Positions 1 to 9,658 are shown, counted from the stretch's first letter. The stretch is 11,529 nucleotides of DNA from Alphaproteobacteria bacterium (GCA_028865155.1 JAGWKW010000025.1:1-11529); one strand, 5' to 3'. Numbers and translations: made by a program. Notes: a model not told the origin generated them from the sequence alone.

Positions 1-523
1 CGAAGGCTATTCATTCGAAAGCAAGATCGTCGGCGGTTCGGTGCCGAAGGAATATATCCCTGGCGTCGACAAGGGCCTCGAAGCGTCGAAGGATACTGGC
101 GTCGTCGCCGGCTTCCCGACCATCGACTTCAAGGCCACGCTTATCGATGGCGCCTACCATGATGTCGACTCGTCGGCGCTGGCGTTCGAAATCGCGGCGC
201 GCGCTGCTTTCCGCGAAGGCATGCCGAAGGCGGGCCCGGTGCTGCTCGAACCGATCATGAAGGTCGAAGTCGTGACGCCGGAAGACTATATGGGCGACGT
301 GATCGGCGATTTGAACAGCCGCCGCGGCCAGATCAACGGCATGGATCAGCGCGGCAACGCCCGCACGATCGATGCCAATGTGCCGCTGGCCTCTATGTTC
401 GGCTACGTCAACAAGCTGCGCACGATGACGCAGGGCCGCGCCATGTACACGATGGTCTTCGATCATTACGAGCAGGTACCGACTGCCATCGCGCAGGAAG
501 TTAAGCTCAAGATGGCCGGTTAA
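1..523 (+). CDS. fusA: Elongation factor G, C-terminal part (5' end outside window)
   Basis: EF-G is the cytoplasmic GTPase that drives translocation of tRNA and mRNA after peptide bond formation. Only the last 173 codons are here, read in frame from base 2, so roughly the first three quarters (GTPase domain through most of domain III) lie upstream. The visible part is the end of domain IV ([14 protein letters not shown] and a [17 protein letters not shown] stretch) followed by domain V, which starts near [10 protein letters not shown] and contains the conserved [17 protein letters not shown] block and an [15 protein letters not shown] ending. The GTG at 41 is an internal valine, not a start. 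A 60-nt spacer separates it from tuf, the usual str-operon order. Nothing in the visible part looks degraded. Identification is very secure. Confidence 0.97.
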   Translation, partial: EGYSFESKIVGGSVPKEYIPGVDKGLEASKDTGVVAGFPTIDFKATLIDGAYHDVDSSALAFEIAARAAFREGMPKAGPVLLEPIMKVEVVTPEDYMGDVIGDLNSRRGQINGMDQRGNARTIDANVPLASMFGYVNKLRTMTQGRAMYTMVFDHYEQVPTAIAQEVKLKMAG

Positions 524-583
524 GGTTTTAGGTTAAGGTAGTAACGTAACTCACGCAACTAACTAGGGAAAACGGAGAGTAAA

Positions 584-1771
<1,188 letters not shown>

Positions 1772-1785
1772 GAGGCTGGAATCCC

Positions 1786-1814
1786 TCCCGCGCCTTCGTG
1801 AAGAGGGCGCGGGA
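1786..1814 (+). promoter_or_regulatory. Stable hairpin in tuf-rpsJ spacer, candidate S10-operon leader structure
   Basis: Positions 1786-1797 pair with 1803-1814 around a GTGAA loop. The outer nine pairs, TCCCGCGCC with GGCGCGGGA, are perfect; one T-G wobble and two Watson-Crick pairs complete a 12-bp stem. No run of T follows, so it is not an intrinsic terminator. In E. coli the S10 operon leader forms hairpins through which L4 represses its own operon; the position before rpsJ is analogous. Whether L4 binds here, or whether the hairpin instead separates or protects tuf and S10 messages, is inference. The structure itself is read directly from the bases. Confidence 0.6.
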
Positions 1815-1821
1815 CAAGGGG

Positions 1822-1849
1822 TCGAGATTGAAGAAATTCGAGGTTGAAG
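1822..1849 (+). repeat. Imperfect direct repeat spanning the rpsJ ribosome binding site
   Basis: TCGAGATTGAAG at 1822-1833 recurs as TCGAGGTTGAAG at 1838-1849, with a 16-nt period and a single difference. The second copy ends directly against the rpsJ ATG, and its A-to-G difference creates the GAGG Shine-Dalgarno core at 1840-1843, 6 nt before the start. The first copy carries only GAGA. It may be a local tandem duplication, or a standby site for the ribosome; the sequence does not decide. Confidence 0.6.
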
Positions 1850-2158
<309 letters not shown>

Positions 2159-2160
2159 CC

Positions 2161-2883
2161 ATGGCGACCGCAAAGAAAACCATCCGTACCGGGCTGATTA
2201 CGACCAAGATCGGCATGACGCGCATCTTCAATGACACAGGCGAACATGTGCCCGTGACTGTGCTGAAGCTTGACGACGTGCAAGTCACCGGCATCCGCAC
2301 CAAGGACAAGAATGGCTATGCCGCCGTCCAGATCGGCGCCATCAAGGCCAAGGTCAAGAATGTCTCCAAGGCCCAGCGCGGCGTGTTCGCGCAAGCCAAG
2401 GTCGAGCCGCGTAAGCAGCTGGCCGAATTCCGCGTCAGCGACGATGCGATACTTGAAGTTGGCGCGGAATTGTCCGCCTCGCATTTCGTGCCGGGCCAGT
2501 TTGTCGATGTGACCTCGGTCACCGTCGGCAAGGGCTTCCAGGGTGTCATGAAGCGCTGGAATTTTGCGGGTTTGCGCGCCACGCACGGCGTGTCGATCTC
2601 GCACCGCTCGCCCGGTTCGACCGGCCAGCGTCAGGATCCAGGCCGTACCTTCAAGGGTAAGAAGATGCCTGGACATATGGGGCACACTACCGTTACGACG
2701 CTGAACCTTCAGGTCGTTTCGGTCGATCCGGAATTGAACGTGATCATGGTCAAGGGTGCGGTCTCCGGGCCGGAAGGTGCATGCGTCTACGTGCGCGACG
2801 CCGTCAAGAAGGCGCTGCCCAAGGATGCGCCGATCCCGGCCGGCCTGAAGGCGAAAGCTGACGGCGAAGGGGCTGCGGCTTAA
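2161..2883 (+). CDS. rplC: 50S ribosomal protein L3 (uL3)
   Basis: L3 is an early 50S assembly protein whose central extension reaches towards the peptidyl transferase centre. The protein has 240 residues, longer than the about 209 of E. coli because of a short N-terminal lead ([13 protein letters not shown] starts at 11) and a C-terminal Ala/Lys tail after about residue 215. Core motifs are [12 protein letters not shown] (124-135), [13 protein letters not shown] (141-153), GQRQDPG (155-161) and [11 protein letters not shown] (164-174). Gln158 aligns with Gln150 of E. coli, the residue methylated by PrmB. The ATG is only 2 nt after the rpsJ stop, and the AGGG at 2150-2153 that would serve as its ribosome binding site lies inside rpsJ, which suggests translational coupling. 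Confidence 0.98.
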   Translation: MATAKKTIRTGLITTKIGMTRIFNDTGEHVPVTVLKLDDVQVTGIRTKDKNGYAAVQIGAIKAKVKNVSKAQRGVFAQAKVEPRKQLAEFRVSDDAILEVGAELSASHFVPGQFVDVTSVTVGKGFQGVMKRWNFAGLRATHGVSISHRSPGSTGQRQDPGRTFKGKKMPGHMGHTTVTTLNLQVVSVDPELNVIMVKGAVSGPEGACVYVRDAVKKALPKDAPIPAGLKAKADGEGAAA

Positions 2884-2896
2884 AAGGAACTGAAAC

Positions 2897-3517
2897 ATGA
2901 AAACGACAGTCAAAAATCTCGATAATAAGGAAGTCGGCAGCATCGATCTGCTCGACGCCGTGTTCGGCGTCACGCCGCGCCGCGACATCCTGACCCGCAC
3001 GATCAACTGGCAGTTGGCCAAGCGCCGTTCGGGCAACCACAAGACCAAGCAGATCGGCGAGATCACCGGTACGGGCAAGAAGCCGTGGGCGCAAAAAGGC
3101 ACGGGCCGCGCGCGTCAGGGCAGTTTGCGTTCGCCGCAGTTCCGCAAGGGCGCGGTCATTTTCGGGCCGGTCGTTCGCGATCATGCCCATGATTTGCCCA
3201 AGAAGGTTCGCGCGCTGGCTCTGCGCATGGCGTTGGCCAGCAAGCAGCAGGACGGCAAGCTGATCGTTTTGGACAGCGCGAAGCTGGACAATCACAAGAC
3301 CAAGGCTCTGGCGGAGAAGTTCGGCAATCTGGGTCTGGTGTCGGCTCTCATCATCGACGGCGCGAATTTGGATGAAAACTTCGCCAAGGCCGCGCGCAAC
3401 ATTCCGCATATCGACGTTCTGCCGGAGCAGGGCGCGAATGTGTACGACATCCTGCGCCGCGACGTTCTGGTTCTGACCACGAACGCGGTCGAGCAGTTGC
3501 AAGAGAGGCTGAAATGA
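2897..3517 (+). CDS. rplD: 50S ribosomal protein L4 (uL4)
   Basis: L4 binds 23S rRNA domain I and lines the peptide exit tunnel with a long loop; in E. coli it also represses the S10 operon through its leader. The 206 residues match the usual length. The loop region runs from about 42 to 100 and holds NHKTK (47-51), [19 protein letters not shown] (57-75) and a conserved [14 protein letters not shown] (90-103). The globular C-terminal half ends with [22 protein letters not shown] at 2884-2888 gives a good ribosome binding site 8 nt before the ATG. The stop overlaps the rplW start as ATGA at 3514-3517, a classical coupling arrangement. Autoregulation is not demonstrable here, but the hairpin at 1786-1814 is a candidate target. 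Confidence 0.98.
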   Translation: MKTTVKNLDNKEVGSIDLLDAVFGVTPRRDILTRTINWQLAKRRSGNHKTKQIGEITGTGKKPWAQKGTGRARQGSLRSPQFRKGAVIFGPVVRDHAHDLPKKVRALALRMALASKQQDGKLIVLDSAKLDNHKTKALAEKFGNLGLVSALIIDGANLDENFAKAARNIPHIDVLPEQGANVYDILRRDVLVLTTNAVEQLQERLK

Positions 3518-3840
3518 GCAAACAGGCAGCGAAAAAGGCGGCGACCGCGCCGACGGCGAACGATTACGGCGTGATCCTGTCGCCCGTCATCACCGAAAAG
3601 GCGACCAACGTGACGGCGCATCGCCAGTACACGTTCCGCGTCGCGCGCGCCGCGACCAAGCCGGTCATCAAGTCGGCGATCGAGCGTCTGTTCGGCGTCA
3701 AGGTTACGGCGGTCAATACGCACAACCGTCAGGGCAAGACCAAGATTTTCAAGGGTCGCGCCGGTTTCCGCAGCGACGTTAAAATCGCGGTCGTGACGCT
3801 GGCCGAAGGCAACAGCATCGACATGCAGACCGGCGTGTAA
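3514..3840 (+). CDS. rplW: 50S ribosomal protein L23 (uL23)
   Basis: L23 lies at the polypeptide tunnel exit and is the docking site for trigger factor and the signal recognition particle. The 108-residue protein begins with a 16-residue Ala/Lys/Thr-rich lead. The conserved core follows: [14 protein letters not shown] (18-31), [21 protein letters not shown] (39-59) and [22 protein letters not shown] (60-81). Core length is normal; only the N-terminal lead exceeds the E. coli form. The start overlaps the rplD stop by four bases, and the purine-rich GAGAGG inside the rplD 3' end serves as ribosome binding site. rplB follows after 11 nt. Confidence 0.97.
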   Translation: MSKQAAKKAATAPTANDYGVILSPVITEKATNVTAHRQYTFRVARAATKPVIKSAIERLFGVKVTAVNTHNRQGKTKIFKGRAGFRSDVKIAVVTLAEGNSIDMQTGV

Positions 3841-3851
3841 GGAAGATTATT

Positions 3852-4697
3852 ATGGCACTTAAACATTACAGCCCCGTTACTCCCGGTCTTCGCCAGAAGA
3901 TCGCGATCGACCGTTCGGAATTGCACAAGGGCAAGCCCGTCAAGGCTTTGACCGAAGGGCTGAAGAAGAGCGGCGGCCGCAACAATCACGGGCGCATCAC
4001 GACGCGCCATATCGGCGGCGGGCACGCGCGCCGTTACCGCATGGTCGATTTCAAGCGTCGCAAGTTCAATATGGAAGCGACGGTCGAACGGCTGGAATAC
4101 GACCCCAACCGCACGGCTTTTATCGCTCTGGTTACCTATAAGGATGGGACGCAGTCCTATATCCTCGCGCCGCAGCGTTTGCAGAAGGGCGACAAGGTCG
4201 TCGCGGGCGACAAGGCGGACATCAAGCCCGGCAACGCCATGATGCTGAAAAACATCCCGGTTGGCACCATCGTCCACAATGTGGAAATGAAAGTCGGCAA
4301 AGGCGGGCAGATCGCGCGCTCCGCCGGAGCCTATGTCCAGATCGTCGGCCGCGATGCGGGCGTCGTTCAGGTCAAGCTCAATTCGGGCGAAACGCGCGTC
4401 GTGCCGCAGGATTGCATGGCGACCATCGGCGCGGTGTCGAATGCCGACCACATGAACACGCAGGTCGGCAAGGCTGGCCGCAATCGCTGGAAGGGCATTC
4501 GCCCGTCCGTGCGCGGCGTCGTCATGAACCCGATCGACCATCCGCATGGCGGCGGCGAAGGCAAGTCTTCGGGCGGTCGTCATCCGGTCACGCCATGGGG
4601 CAAGGGAACCAAGGGCACGAAGACCCGCAACAACAAGCGCACCGATCACATGATTATCCGCCGCGCCAACAAGCGCAAAGATAGCCAGAAGGCGTAA
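3852..4697 (+). CDS. rplB: 50S ribosomal protein L2 (uL2)
   Basis: L2 is one of the primary 23S rRNA binders, needed for subunit association and close to the peptidyl transferase centre. The 281 residues are slightly longer than the about 273 of E. coli. Visible blocks are [23 protein letters not shown] (41-63, RNA-binding), [22 protein letters not shown] (140-161) and the highly conserved [21 protein letters not shown] (225-245), including the histidines of the DHPHGGGEG motif. The C-terminus is Arg/Lys rich, as usual. GGAAG at 3841-3845 precedes the ATG. It lies between rplW and rpsS, with 11-nt gaps on both sides. Confidence 0.99.
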   Translation: MALKHYSPVTPGLRQKIAIDRSELHKGKPVKALTEGLKKSGGRNNHGRITTRHIGGGHARRYRMVDFKRRKFNMEATVERLEYDPNRTAFIALVTYKDGTQSYILAPQRLQKGDKVVAGDKADIKPGNAMMLKNIPVGTIVHNVEMKVGKGGQIARSAGAYVQIVGRDAGVVQVKLNSGETRVVPQDCMATIGAVSNADHMNTQVGKAGRNRWKGIRPSVRGVVMNPIDHPHGGGEGKSSGGRHPVTPWGKGTKGTKTRNNKRTDHMIIRRANKRKDSQKA

Positions 4698-4708
4698 GGG
4701 AGAGAGAT

Positions 4709-4990
4709 ATGGCACGTTCAGTTTGGAAAGGCCCGTTCATCGACAGCTACCTTCTCAGGAAGGCGGACAAGTCGCGCGCGTCGGGACGCAACGAGATTAT
4801 CAAGATCTGGTCGCGCCGTTCGACGATTTTGCCGCAGTTCGTCGGGCTGACGTTCGGCGTCTATAACGGCAACAAGTTTCTGCCCGTATCGGTCACGGAA
4901 ACGATGATCGGCCACAAATTCGGCGAATTCGCCCCGACGCGCACCTTTAAGGCGCACAGCGTCGCCGAAAAGAAGACCGAGAAGAAATAA
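4709..4990 (+). CDS. rpsS: 30S ribosomal protein S19 (uS19)
   Basis: S19 is in the 30S head, where it complexes with S13 and contacts tRNA and the intersubunit bridge. The 93-residue protein has the family start [12 protein letters not shown], the central [20 protein letters not shown] (35-54) and the signature [13 protein letters not shown] (68-80), followed by a Lys-rich tail. GGGAGAGAG at 4698-4706 is a strong ribosome binding site. rplV follows 13 nt downstream. Length and composition are ordinary. Confidence 0.98.
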   Translation: MARSVWKGPFIDSYLLRKADKSRASGRNEIIKIWSRRSTILPQFVGLTFGVYNGNKFLPVSVTETMIGHKFGEFAPTRTFKAHSVAEKKTEKK

Positions 4991-5003
4991 GGGAGCCATT
5001 GTT

Positions 5004-5429
5004 ATGGTCATGCTGAAGAAGAAACTGCGGACGGAAGGCGGCGCGCTTGCCAAGGCAAACGCCGTGCGTTCGAGCGCGCGCAAGCTCAACCTCGTCGCGG
5101 CCAGCATTCGCGGTAAGAGCGCGGCTGCGGCCCTGACGCAACTGACCTTCGAAAAGCGTCGCGTGTCGGACGAGGTCAAGAAGGTTTTGCAGGCGGCAGT
5201 CGCCAATGCCGAGAACAACCACAATCTCGACGTCGACAAGCTTTACGTCGCCGAAGCGTGGGTCGGACGCGCTTTCGTCATGAAGCGTTTCCACGCGCGC
5301 GGCCGCGGCAAGAGCGCGGGCATCGAAAAGCCTTTCAGCAACCTGACGATCGTCGTCAAGGAACGTGAAAACAGCAAAGAGATGACCGCCAAGCGCGCGC
5401 GCGGCCTTTCCAAGAAGAAAGAGGCTTAA
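5004..5429 (+). CDS. rplV: 50S ribosomal protein L22 (uL22)
   Basis: L22 binds all 23S rRNA domains, and its long beta-hairpin lines the exit tunnel next to L4. The protein has 141 residues: a core with [20 protein letters not shown] (19-38) and [20 protein letters not shown] (61-80), then the tunnel hairpin about 90-113 ([20 protein letters not shown]), then a Lys/Arg-rich tail from about 121 that makes it longer than the 110-residue E. coli form. I kept the ATG at 5004, which has GGGAG at 4991-4995 (8-nt spacing); an in-frame ATG at 5010 is the alternative and would remove two residues. Only 3 nt separate its stop from rpsC. Confidence 0.97.
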   Translation: MVMLKKKLRTEGGALAKANAVRSSARKLNLVAASIRGKSAAAALTQLTFEKRRVSDEVKKVLQAAVANAENNHNLDVDKLYVAEAWVGRAFVMKRFHARGRGKSAGIEKPFSNLTIVVKERENSKEMTAKRARGLSKKKEA

Positions 5430-5432
5430 ACT

Positions 5433-6119
5433 ATGGGTCAGAAAGTCAATCCGATCGGGATGCGCCTCGGCGTCAACCGCACCTGGGACAGCCGCTGGTT
5501 CGCCAATCACGGCAATTACGGCAAGCTGTTGCATGAAGATTTTCGCATCCGCGATTATCTGATCAAGCAGGTCGGCAAGGCCGCGAGCGTCGCGAAGATC
5601 GTCATCGAACGCCCGGCCAAAATTGCGCGCGTGACCATTCATTCGGCGCGCCCCGGCGTGATCATCGGCAAGAAGGGCGCGGACATCGAAAAGCTGCGCG
5701 CCGAAATCGGCAAGATGACGAGCGCGGAAGTCAACCTGAACATCGTCGAAATCCGCAAGCCGGACGTCGACGCCAAGCTGGTCGCGGCGGGCATCGCCGA
5801 TCAGCTCGAACGCCGCATCGGCTTCCGCCGCGCGATGAAGCGCGCCGTGCAGTCCGCCATGCGCGCCGGTGCGCTCGGCATCCGTATCAACTGCGGCGGC
5901 CGTCTGGGCGGCGCCGAAATCGCCCGTATGGAATGGTACCGCGAAGGCCGCGTGCCGTTGCATACGCTGCGCGCCGACGTCGATTACGGCACGGCCACCG
6001 CATTCACGACGATGGGCACCTGCGGCGTCAAGGTCTGGATTTTCCGCGGCGAAATTCTCGAGCATGACCCGATGGCGCACGAACGGCGCGCCACGGAAGG
6101 CTCGCAGCAACGCTCGTAA
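5433..6119 (+). CDS. rpsC: 30S ribosomal protein S3 (uS3)
   Basis: S3 forms part of the mRNA entry channel of the 30S head. The 228 residues include the family start [13 protein letters not shown], a KH RNA-binding domain with GVIIGKKG at 75-82, and a C-terminal domain with [19 protein letters not shown] (155-173), [14 protein letters not shown] (175-188) and [12 protein letters not shown] (198-209). The basic FRRAMK at 131-136 matches the E. coli residues implicated in helicase activity at the mRNA entry. A GAAAGAGG stretch inside the end of rplV acts as ribosome binding site, and the 3-nt gap suggests coupling. The C-terminal tail is short and polar. Confidence 0.98.
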   Translation: MGQKVNPIGMRLGVNRTWDSRWFANHGNYGKLLHEDFRIRDYLIKQVGKAASVAKIVIERPAKIARVTIHSARPGVIIGKKGADIEKLRAEIGKMTSAEVNLNIVEIRKPDVDAKLVAAGIADQLERRIGFRRAMKRAVQSAMRAGALGIRINCGGRLGGAEIARMEWYREGRVPLHTLRADVDYGTATAFTTMGTCGVKVWIFRGEILEHDPMAHERRATEGSQQRS

Positions 6120-6144
6120 GGCTAAGGGATAAAGGTAGGACAAC

Positions 6145-6558
6145 ATGTTGCAACCGAAACGCACAAAGTTCCGCAAGGCTCACAAGGGCCGTATTCACGG
6201 TGCGGCCAAGGGCGGGTTCCGTTTGAGCTACGGCTCGTTCGGGCTTAAGGCTCTGGAGCCGGAACGCGTCACCGCGCGCCAGATCGAAGCCGCGCGCCGC
6301 GCCATTACCCGCGCGATGAAGCGTCAGGGCCGGTTGTGGATTCTGGTGTTCCCGGACGTTCCGGTGTCGAAGAAACCCGCCGAAGTCCGCATGGGTTCGG
6401 GCAAGGGGTCGCCGGAATATTGGGCGTGCCGCGTGCATCCGGGCCGCATCATGTTCGAGATGGACGGCGTATCGCTGGCCGTGGCCAAGGAAGCGTTTGA
6501 GCTGGCTGCCGCCAAGCTGCCGATCAAGACGAAATTCATTCAGCGCGAAGCCGCGTAA
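6145..6558 (+). CDS. rplP: 50S ribosomal protein L16 (uL16)
   Basis: L16 stabilises the central protuberance and the A-site tRNA region of the 50S subunit. The 137-residue length is standard. Conserved parts are [16 protein letters not shown] (1-16), [21 protein letters not shown] (31-51), the basic RAMKRQGR (56-63) and [16 protein letters not shown] (116-131). Arg82 aligns with E. coli Arg81, the residue hydroxylated by YcfD/RoxA. Two departures from the E. coli pattern are Leu67 (WILVFPD instead of WIRVFPD) and Ser85 in MGSGKG instead of MGKGKG. The 25-nt gap after rpsC contains AAGG and GGTAGGA before the ATG. Confidence 0.98.
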   Translation: MLQPKRTKFRKAHKGRIHGAAKGGFRLSYGSFGLKALEPERVTARQIEAARRAITRAMKRQGRLWILVFPDVPVSKKPAEVRMGSGKGSPEYWACRVHPGRIMFEMDGVSLAVAKEAFELAAAKLPIKTKFIQREAA

Positions 6559-6567
6559 GAGGAAGCT

Positions 6568-6798
6568 ATGGGTAAAAACACGGTAAAAGCCGCCGATGTG
6601 CGGACGAAGACGGAAAAAGAGCTTGAAACGCGCCTGGCCGAGCTGCGCAAGGAGCAGTTCAACCTGCGTTTTCAGAAAGCCACGGGGCAGCTCGCCAACA
6701 CGGCGCGCGTGACCCATGTCCGCAAGGAAATTGCCAAGATCATGACCGTGGTCGGCGAACGTTCGCGTTCGGCCACTGCGAAGACGAAAAAGAAGTAA
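6568..6798 (+). CDS. rpmC: 50S ribosomal protein L29 (uL29)
   Basis: L29 is a small helical-hairpin protein near the tunnel exit, next to L23. The 76 residues show the typical two-helix pattern: [21 protein letters not shown] (15-35) and the turn [21 protein letters not shown] (38-58), then a Lys/Thr tail ending in TKKK. It is a little longer than the about 63-residue E. coli form at both ends. GAGGAAG at 6559-6565 is the ribosome binding site. It sits between rplP and rpsQ in the standard order. Confidence 0.97.
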   Translation: MGKNTVKAADVRTKTEKELETRLAELRKEQFNLRFQKATGQLANTARVTHVRKEIAKIMTVVGERSRSATAKTKKK

Positions 6799-6810
6799 GG
6801 GGAAACGAAA

Positions 6811-7083
6811 ATGCCGCGTCGCGTATTGCAAGGAACGGTTGTCAGTGACAAGGGCGACAAGACCATCACGGTCTTGGTCGAACGCCGCGTCATGCACCCG
6901 ATTTATAAAAAATACATCCGCAAGTCGAAGAAGTATGCGGCGCATGACGAAACCAACAGCCGCCATATCGGCGACGTGGTTGAAATTATCGAATGCGCGC
7001 CGATTTCCAAGCGCAAGCGCTGGACGTTGGTGGAAGAAAAAGCGGCGGCTGAAAAGCCGAAGGTCAAGAAAGCGGCAAAGTAA
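6811..7083 (+). CDS. rpsQ: 30S ribosomal protein S17 (uS17)
   Basis: S17 is a primary 16S rRNA binder with an OB fold. The 90-residue product has [21 protein letters not shown] (1-21), the conserved [23 protein letters not shown] (25-47) and [18 protein letters not shown] (54-71), the family signature region. A Lys/Ala-rich tail of about 15 residues follows. GGGGAAACG (6799-6807) gives the ribosome binding site. It is the last gene of the classical S10 operon; here a 23-nt gap joins it to rplN without any terminator, so S10 and spc clusters appear to be one transcription unit. Confidence 0.98.
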   Translation: MPRRVLQGTVVSDKGDKTITVLVERRVMHPIYKKYIRKSKKYAAHDETNSRHIGDVVEIIECAPISKRKRWTLVEEKAAAEKPKVKKAAK

Positions 7084-7106
7084 CGGATTAAGAACGGGAT
7101 AGTATC

Positions 7107-7475
7107 ATGATCCAGATGGAATCAGTCCTCGATGTGGCGGACAACAGCGGCGCGAAGTCGGTGTACTGCATCAAGGTTATCGGCGGCTCCAAGCGCAAAT
7201 CGGCCGGGATCGGCGACGTCATCGTCGTGTCGATCAAGGACGCGATTCCGCGCGGCAAGGTCAAGAAGGGCGACGTACACAAGGCCGTCATCGTGCGCCA
7301 GCGTTACGCGCTGCACCGCAAGGACGGCACGCTGATCCGTTTCGACAAGAACGCCGCCGTCCTGATCAACAAGGATCAGGAACCGATCGGCACCCGTATC
7401 TTTGGGCCGGTGACGCGCGAATTGCGCAGCCTCGGCTTTATGAAAATCATCTCCCTGGCGGAGGAAGTTCTGTAA
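7107..7475 (+). CDS. rplN: 50S ribosomal protein L14 (uL14)
   Basis: L14 lies on the subunit interface, contacts 16S rRNA in an intersubunit bridge, and is where the silencing factor RsfS binds in other bacteria. The 122-residue length is exactly typical. [21 protein letters not shown] (1-21) and the central [22 protein letters not shown] (59-80) are family signatures; [13 protein letters not shown] (95-107) follows. The ribosome binding site is weak (a CGGGAT stretch in the 23-nt gap). The stop shares one base with the next start in TAATG at 7473-7477, so rplX is probably coupled. Confidence 0.98.
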   Translation: MIQMESVLDVADNSGAKSVYCIKVIGGSKRKSAGIGDVIVVSIKDAIPRGKVKKGDVHKAVIVRQRYALHRKDGTLIRFDKNAAVLINKDQEPIGTRIFGPVTRELRSLGFMKIISLAEEVL

Positions 7476-7798
7476 TGGCTACGAAAATGAAAATCAAATC
7501 CAAGGACAAGGTCATCGTCCTGACCGGCAAGGACAAGGGCAAGACGGGCGAAGTTACGTCCGTGTTCCCGAAGGACAACCGCGTCATCGTGTCGGGCGTG
7601 AACATGGTTTCGCGCCACACCAAGCCGTCGCAGGCCAATCCTCAGGGCGGCATCGTTAAGCGCGAAGCGCCGATCCATGCGTCGAACGTCGCGCATATCG
7701 ACCCCAAGACGGGCAAACCGACCCGCGTCGGTTTCAAGACCGTCAAGGATGTCAAGACGCGCGTCGCGCGCCGCTCCGGCGAAGAAATCAAGAGGTAA
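7475..7798 (+). CDS. rplX: 50S ribosomal protein L24 (uL24)
   Basis: L24 is an assembly initiator that binds the 5' domain of 23S rRNA near the tunnel exit. The 107-residue protein contains a KOW motif at about residues 9-36 ([21 protein letters not shown]), the following [17 protein letters not shown] (37-53) and a basic C-terminal part ([17 protein letters not shown]). Its first base is the last base of the rplN stop. GGCGGAGGAAG inside the end of rplN is a strong ribosome binding site. rplE begins 4 nt after the stop. Confidence 0.97.
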   Translation: MATKMKIKSKDKVIVLTGKDKGKTGEVTSVFPKDNRVIVSGVNMVSRHTKPSQANPQGGIVKREAPIHASNVAHIDPKTGKPTRVGFKTVKDVKTRVARRSGEEIKR

Positions 7799-7802
7799 GA
7801 CA

Positions 7803-8369
7803 ATGGTAGCCGTGAAAAAAGACAAATATATTCCGCGCCTGCAACAGCGCTATGAAGAGACGATCAAGGCCGAGCTGATCAAGAAGTTCGGTTACGGCAA
7901 CGCCATGCAGGCGCCGCGCCTTGACAAGATCGTCATCAATATGGGCGTCGGCGAAGCCGTCAACGACAGCAAGAAGACGAAAAACGCGGCGGAAGAGCTT
8001 GCGCTGATCTCGGGCCAGAAGCCCGTGATCACGAAGGCCCGCAAGGCGATCGCAACCTTCAAGCTGCGCGGCGGTTTGGGCATCGGCTGCAAGGTCACGC
8101 TGCGCCGCGAACGGATGTACGAATTCCTCGACCGGCTGGTCAACATCGCGCTGCCGCGCGTGCGCGACTTCCGCGGCGTGTCGGCCAAAAGCTTCGACGG
8201 CAACGGCAACTATGCCCTCGGCCTCAAGGAACAGATCGTGTTCCCGGAAATCGACTATGACAAGATCGACGAAATCCGGGGCATGGACATCATCATCTGC
8301 ACCACGGCGAAGACGGACGACGAGGCGCGCGAGCTGCTGCGCGCTTTCGACATGCCGTTCCAGGCTTAA
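7803..8369 (+). CDS. rplE: 50S ribosomal protein L5 (uL5)
   Basis: L5 binds 5S rRNA together with L18 and forms part of the central protuberance, contacting the P-site tRNA. The 188 residues compare with 179 in E. coli. Motifs are [15 protein letters not shown] (38-52), [21 protein letters not shown] (67-87), the [20 protein letters not shown] region (95-114) and [18 protein letters not shown] (165-182). I chose the ATG at 7803: GAGG at 7792-7795 is 7 nt away, and the N-terminus fits the family. The frame is open back to an ATG at 7677, but that would add 42 arginine/serine-rich residues wholly within rplX and is rejected. Confidence 0.97.
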   Translation: MVAVKKDKYIPRLQQRYEETIKAELIKKFGYGNAMQAPRLDKIVINMGVGEAVNDSKKTKNAAEELALISGQKPVITKARKAIATFKLRGGLGIGCKVTLRRERMYEFLDRLVNIALPRVRDFRGVSAKSFDGNGNYALGLKEQIVFPEIDYDKIDEIRGMDIIICTTAKTDDEARELLRAFDMPFQA

Positions 8370-8380
8370 GGAGAGAATGA

Positions 8381-8686
8381 ATGGCTAAGAAATGCATGGT
8401 TGAAAAAGAAAAGAACCGTAAGCGCAAGAACGCGCGCGACGGCAAGCGCCGCGCCGCGCTCAAGGCCCGGATCATGGACAAGGAAACGCCGATGGAAGAG
8501 CGTTTCGAAGCGGTCATGAAGCTGGCCAAGATGCCGCGCAACGGCGCCAAGAACAGGCAGCATAACCGTTGCGAACTGACGGGGCGTCCGCGCGGCGTCT
8601 ATCGCAAGTTCAAGCTGTGCCGCATCAAATTGCGCGAGCTGGCCTCGTCGGGACAGATTCCCGGCGTCGTCAAGTCGAGCTGGTAA
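8381..8686 (+). CDS. rpsN: 30S ribosomal protein S14 (uS14), 101-residue form
   Basis: S14 is required late in assembly of the 30S head. The 101-residue length identifies the long, zinc-independent type rather than the 61-residue zinc-ribbon type. [16 protein letters not shown] opens the protein, and the conserved C-terminal block runs [16 protein letters not shown] (62-77) to [12 protein letters not shown] (90-101). Of the four zinc-ligand positions in the short form, two are still cysteine here (64 and 80) while the partners are Thr67 and Lys83, so a complete site cannot form. GGAGAG at 8370-8375 is the ribosome binding site, 5 nt before the ATG. Confidence 0.98.
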   Translation: MAKKCMVEKEKNRKRKNARDGKRRAALKARIMDKETPMEERFEAVMKLAKMPRNGAKNRQHNRCELTGRPRGVYRKFKLCRIKLRELASSGQIPGVVKSSW

Positions 8687-8701
8687 GGGAGACCGTCGAA
8701 C

Positions 8702-9100
8702 ATGGCAATGACAGATACATTGGGCGATATGCTCACCCGCATCCGCAACGGCCAGATGGCGAACCTCGCCACGGTCGCGTGCCCGTCTTCCAAGCACCGC
8801 AAGAGCGTGCTGGATACGCTGACGCGCGAAGGCTATATCCGCGGCTATACCGAAACCCAGAAGGGCGTCAACCAGGCTGTGCTCGAAATCGAGCTGAAGT
8901 ACCACGAAGGCGCGCCGGCCATCCGTAAAATCGAACGCGTGTCCAAGCCCGGCCGCCGTGTCTATGCCGGCGTCGAAAAGCTGCCGCGCGTGTTCAATGG
9001 CCTTGGCATTTCGATTTTGTCGACGCCGCAGGGCGTGCTTTCGGATAACGAAGCGCGCGCCCAGCATGTCGGCGGCGAAATTCTGTGCCGCGTATTCTAA
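8702..9100 (+). CDS. rpsH: 30S ribosomal protein S8 (uS8)
   Basis: S8 binds the central domain of 16S rRNA, and in E. coli it represses the spc operon by binding mRNA near rplE. The 132-residue product has TDTLGDMLTRIRNGQMA (4-20), VLDTLTREGYIRGY (36-49) and the signature GISILSTPQGVLSDNEAR (102-119), ending with GGEILCRVF. GGGAGA at 8687-8692 lies somewhat far (9 nt) from the ATG. I saw no obvious 16S-like S8-binding hairpin upstream of rplE, where the gap is 4 nt; any such site would have to overlap coding sequence. Confidence 0.98.
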   Translation: MAMTDTLGDMLTRIRNGQMANLATVACPSSKHRKSVLDTLTREGYIRGYTETQKGVNQAVLEIELKYHEGAPAIRKIERVSKPGRRVYAGVEKLPRVFNGLGISILSTPQGVLSDNEARAQHVGGEILCRVF

Positions 9101-9124
9101 GAAAGAAGGAATAGAGGTAGTCCC

Positions 9125-9658
9125 ATGTCCCGCGTTGGCAAATATCCGGTAGCCCTGCCGCAAGGCGTTACCGCCGAAGTCAAGAACAAGACCGTCGCCG
9201 TCAAGGGCAAGATGGGCAATCTCGACCTGTCGATCCCTGACGAAGTCGAAGTCAAGGTCGCCGACGGCAAGGTCGCCGTCACGATGCACCAAGACACTGC
9301 GCGCGCGCGTGTCCTGTGGGGTACGACTCGTAACAATATCAACAATATGATCAAGGGTGTAGCCGAAGGTTTTAAGAAAACACTTGAAATCGAAGGCGTC
9401 GGCTTCAAGGCTGCGGTGCAGGGCAAAACCCTCGTCCTCAACATCGGCTTCAGCCACGAAGTTCGCTATACGCCGCCCGAAGGCATCACGATCAAGGCCG
9501 AAAAACCGACGGTTCTGTCCATCACCGGCATCGACAAGCAGCGGGTCGGACAGGTCGCGGCTGAAATCCGCGGCTTCAAGAAACCGGAACCCTACAAGGG
9601 CAAAGGCATCAAATATGAAGGCGAACGCATTCGCCGCAAAGAAGGCAAGAAGAAGTGA
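9125..9658 (+). CDS. rplF: 50S ribosomal protein L6 (uL6)
   Basis: L6 lies at the base of the L7/L12 stalk near the GTPase-associated centre. The 177 residues equal the usual length and show the two repeated domains: residues 1-80 (MSRVGKYPVALPQGV, then RVLWGTTRNNINNMIKGVAEG at 62-82) and 83-177, with LEIEGVGFKAAVQGKTLVL (87-105) and the signature PEPYKGKGIKYEGE (154-167). An AGAGG (9113-9117) before the ATG is the probable ribosome binding site. The TGA stop at 9656-9658 lies at the foot of a long hairpin in the unusual 80-nt gap before rplR. Confidence 0.98.
   Translation: MSRVGKYPVALPQGVTAEVKNKTVAVKGKMGNLDLSIPDEVEVKVADGKVAVTMHQDTARARVLWGTTRNNINNMIKGVAEGFKKTLEIEGVGFKAAVQGKTLVLNIGFSHEVRYTPPEGITIKAEKPTVLSITGIDKQRVGQVAAEIRGFKKPEPYKGKGIKYEGERIRRKEGKKK

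Noticed and set aside
136..139. EF-Tu GTPase motif NKMD (residues 136-139 of the tuf product) instead of NKCD or NKVD
   Set aside because: The third position of the NKxD motif varies naturally; Asn, Lys and Asp are intact, so there is no functional signal. (Coordinates given are residue numbers; the codons are about 989-1000.)
7677..7802. In-frame upstream extension of rplE starting at ATG 7677
   Set aside because: The extra 42 residues are entirely inside rplX in another frame, are Arg/Ser rich, and the ATG at 7803 has a good ribosome binding site and matches the usual L5 start.
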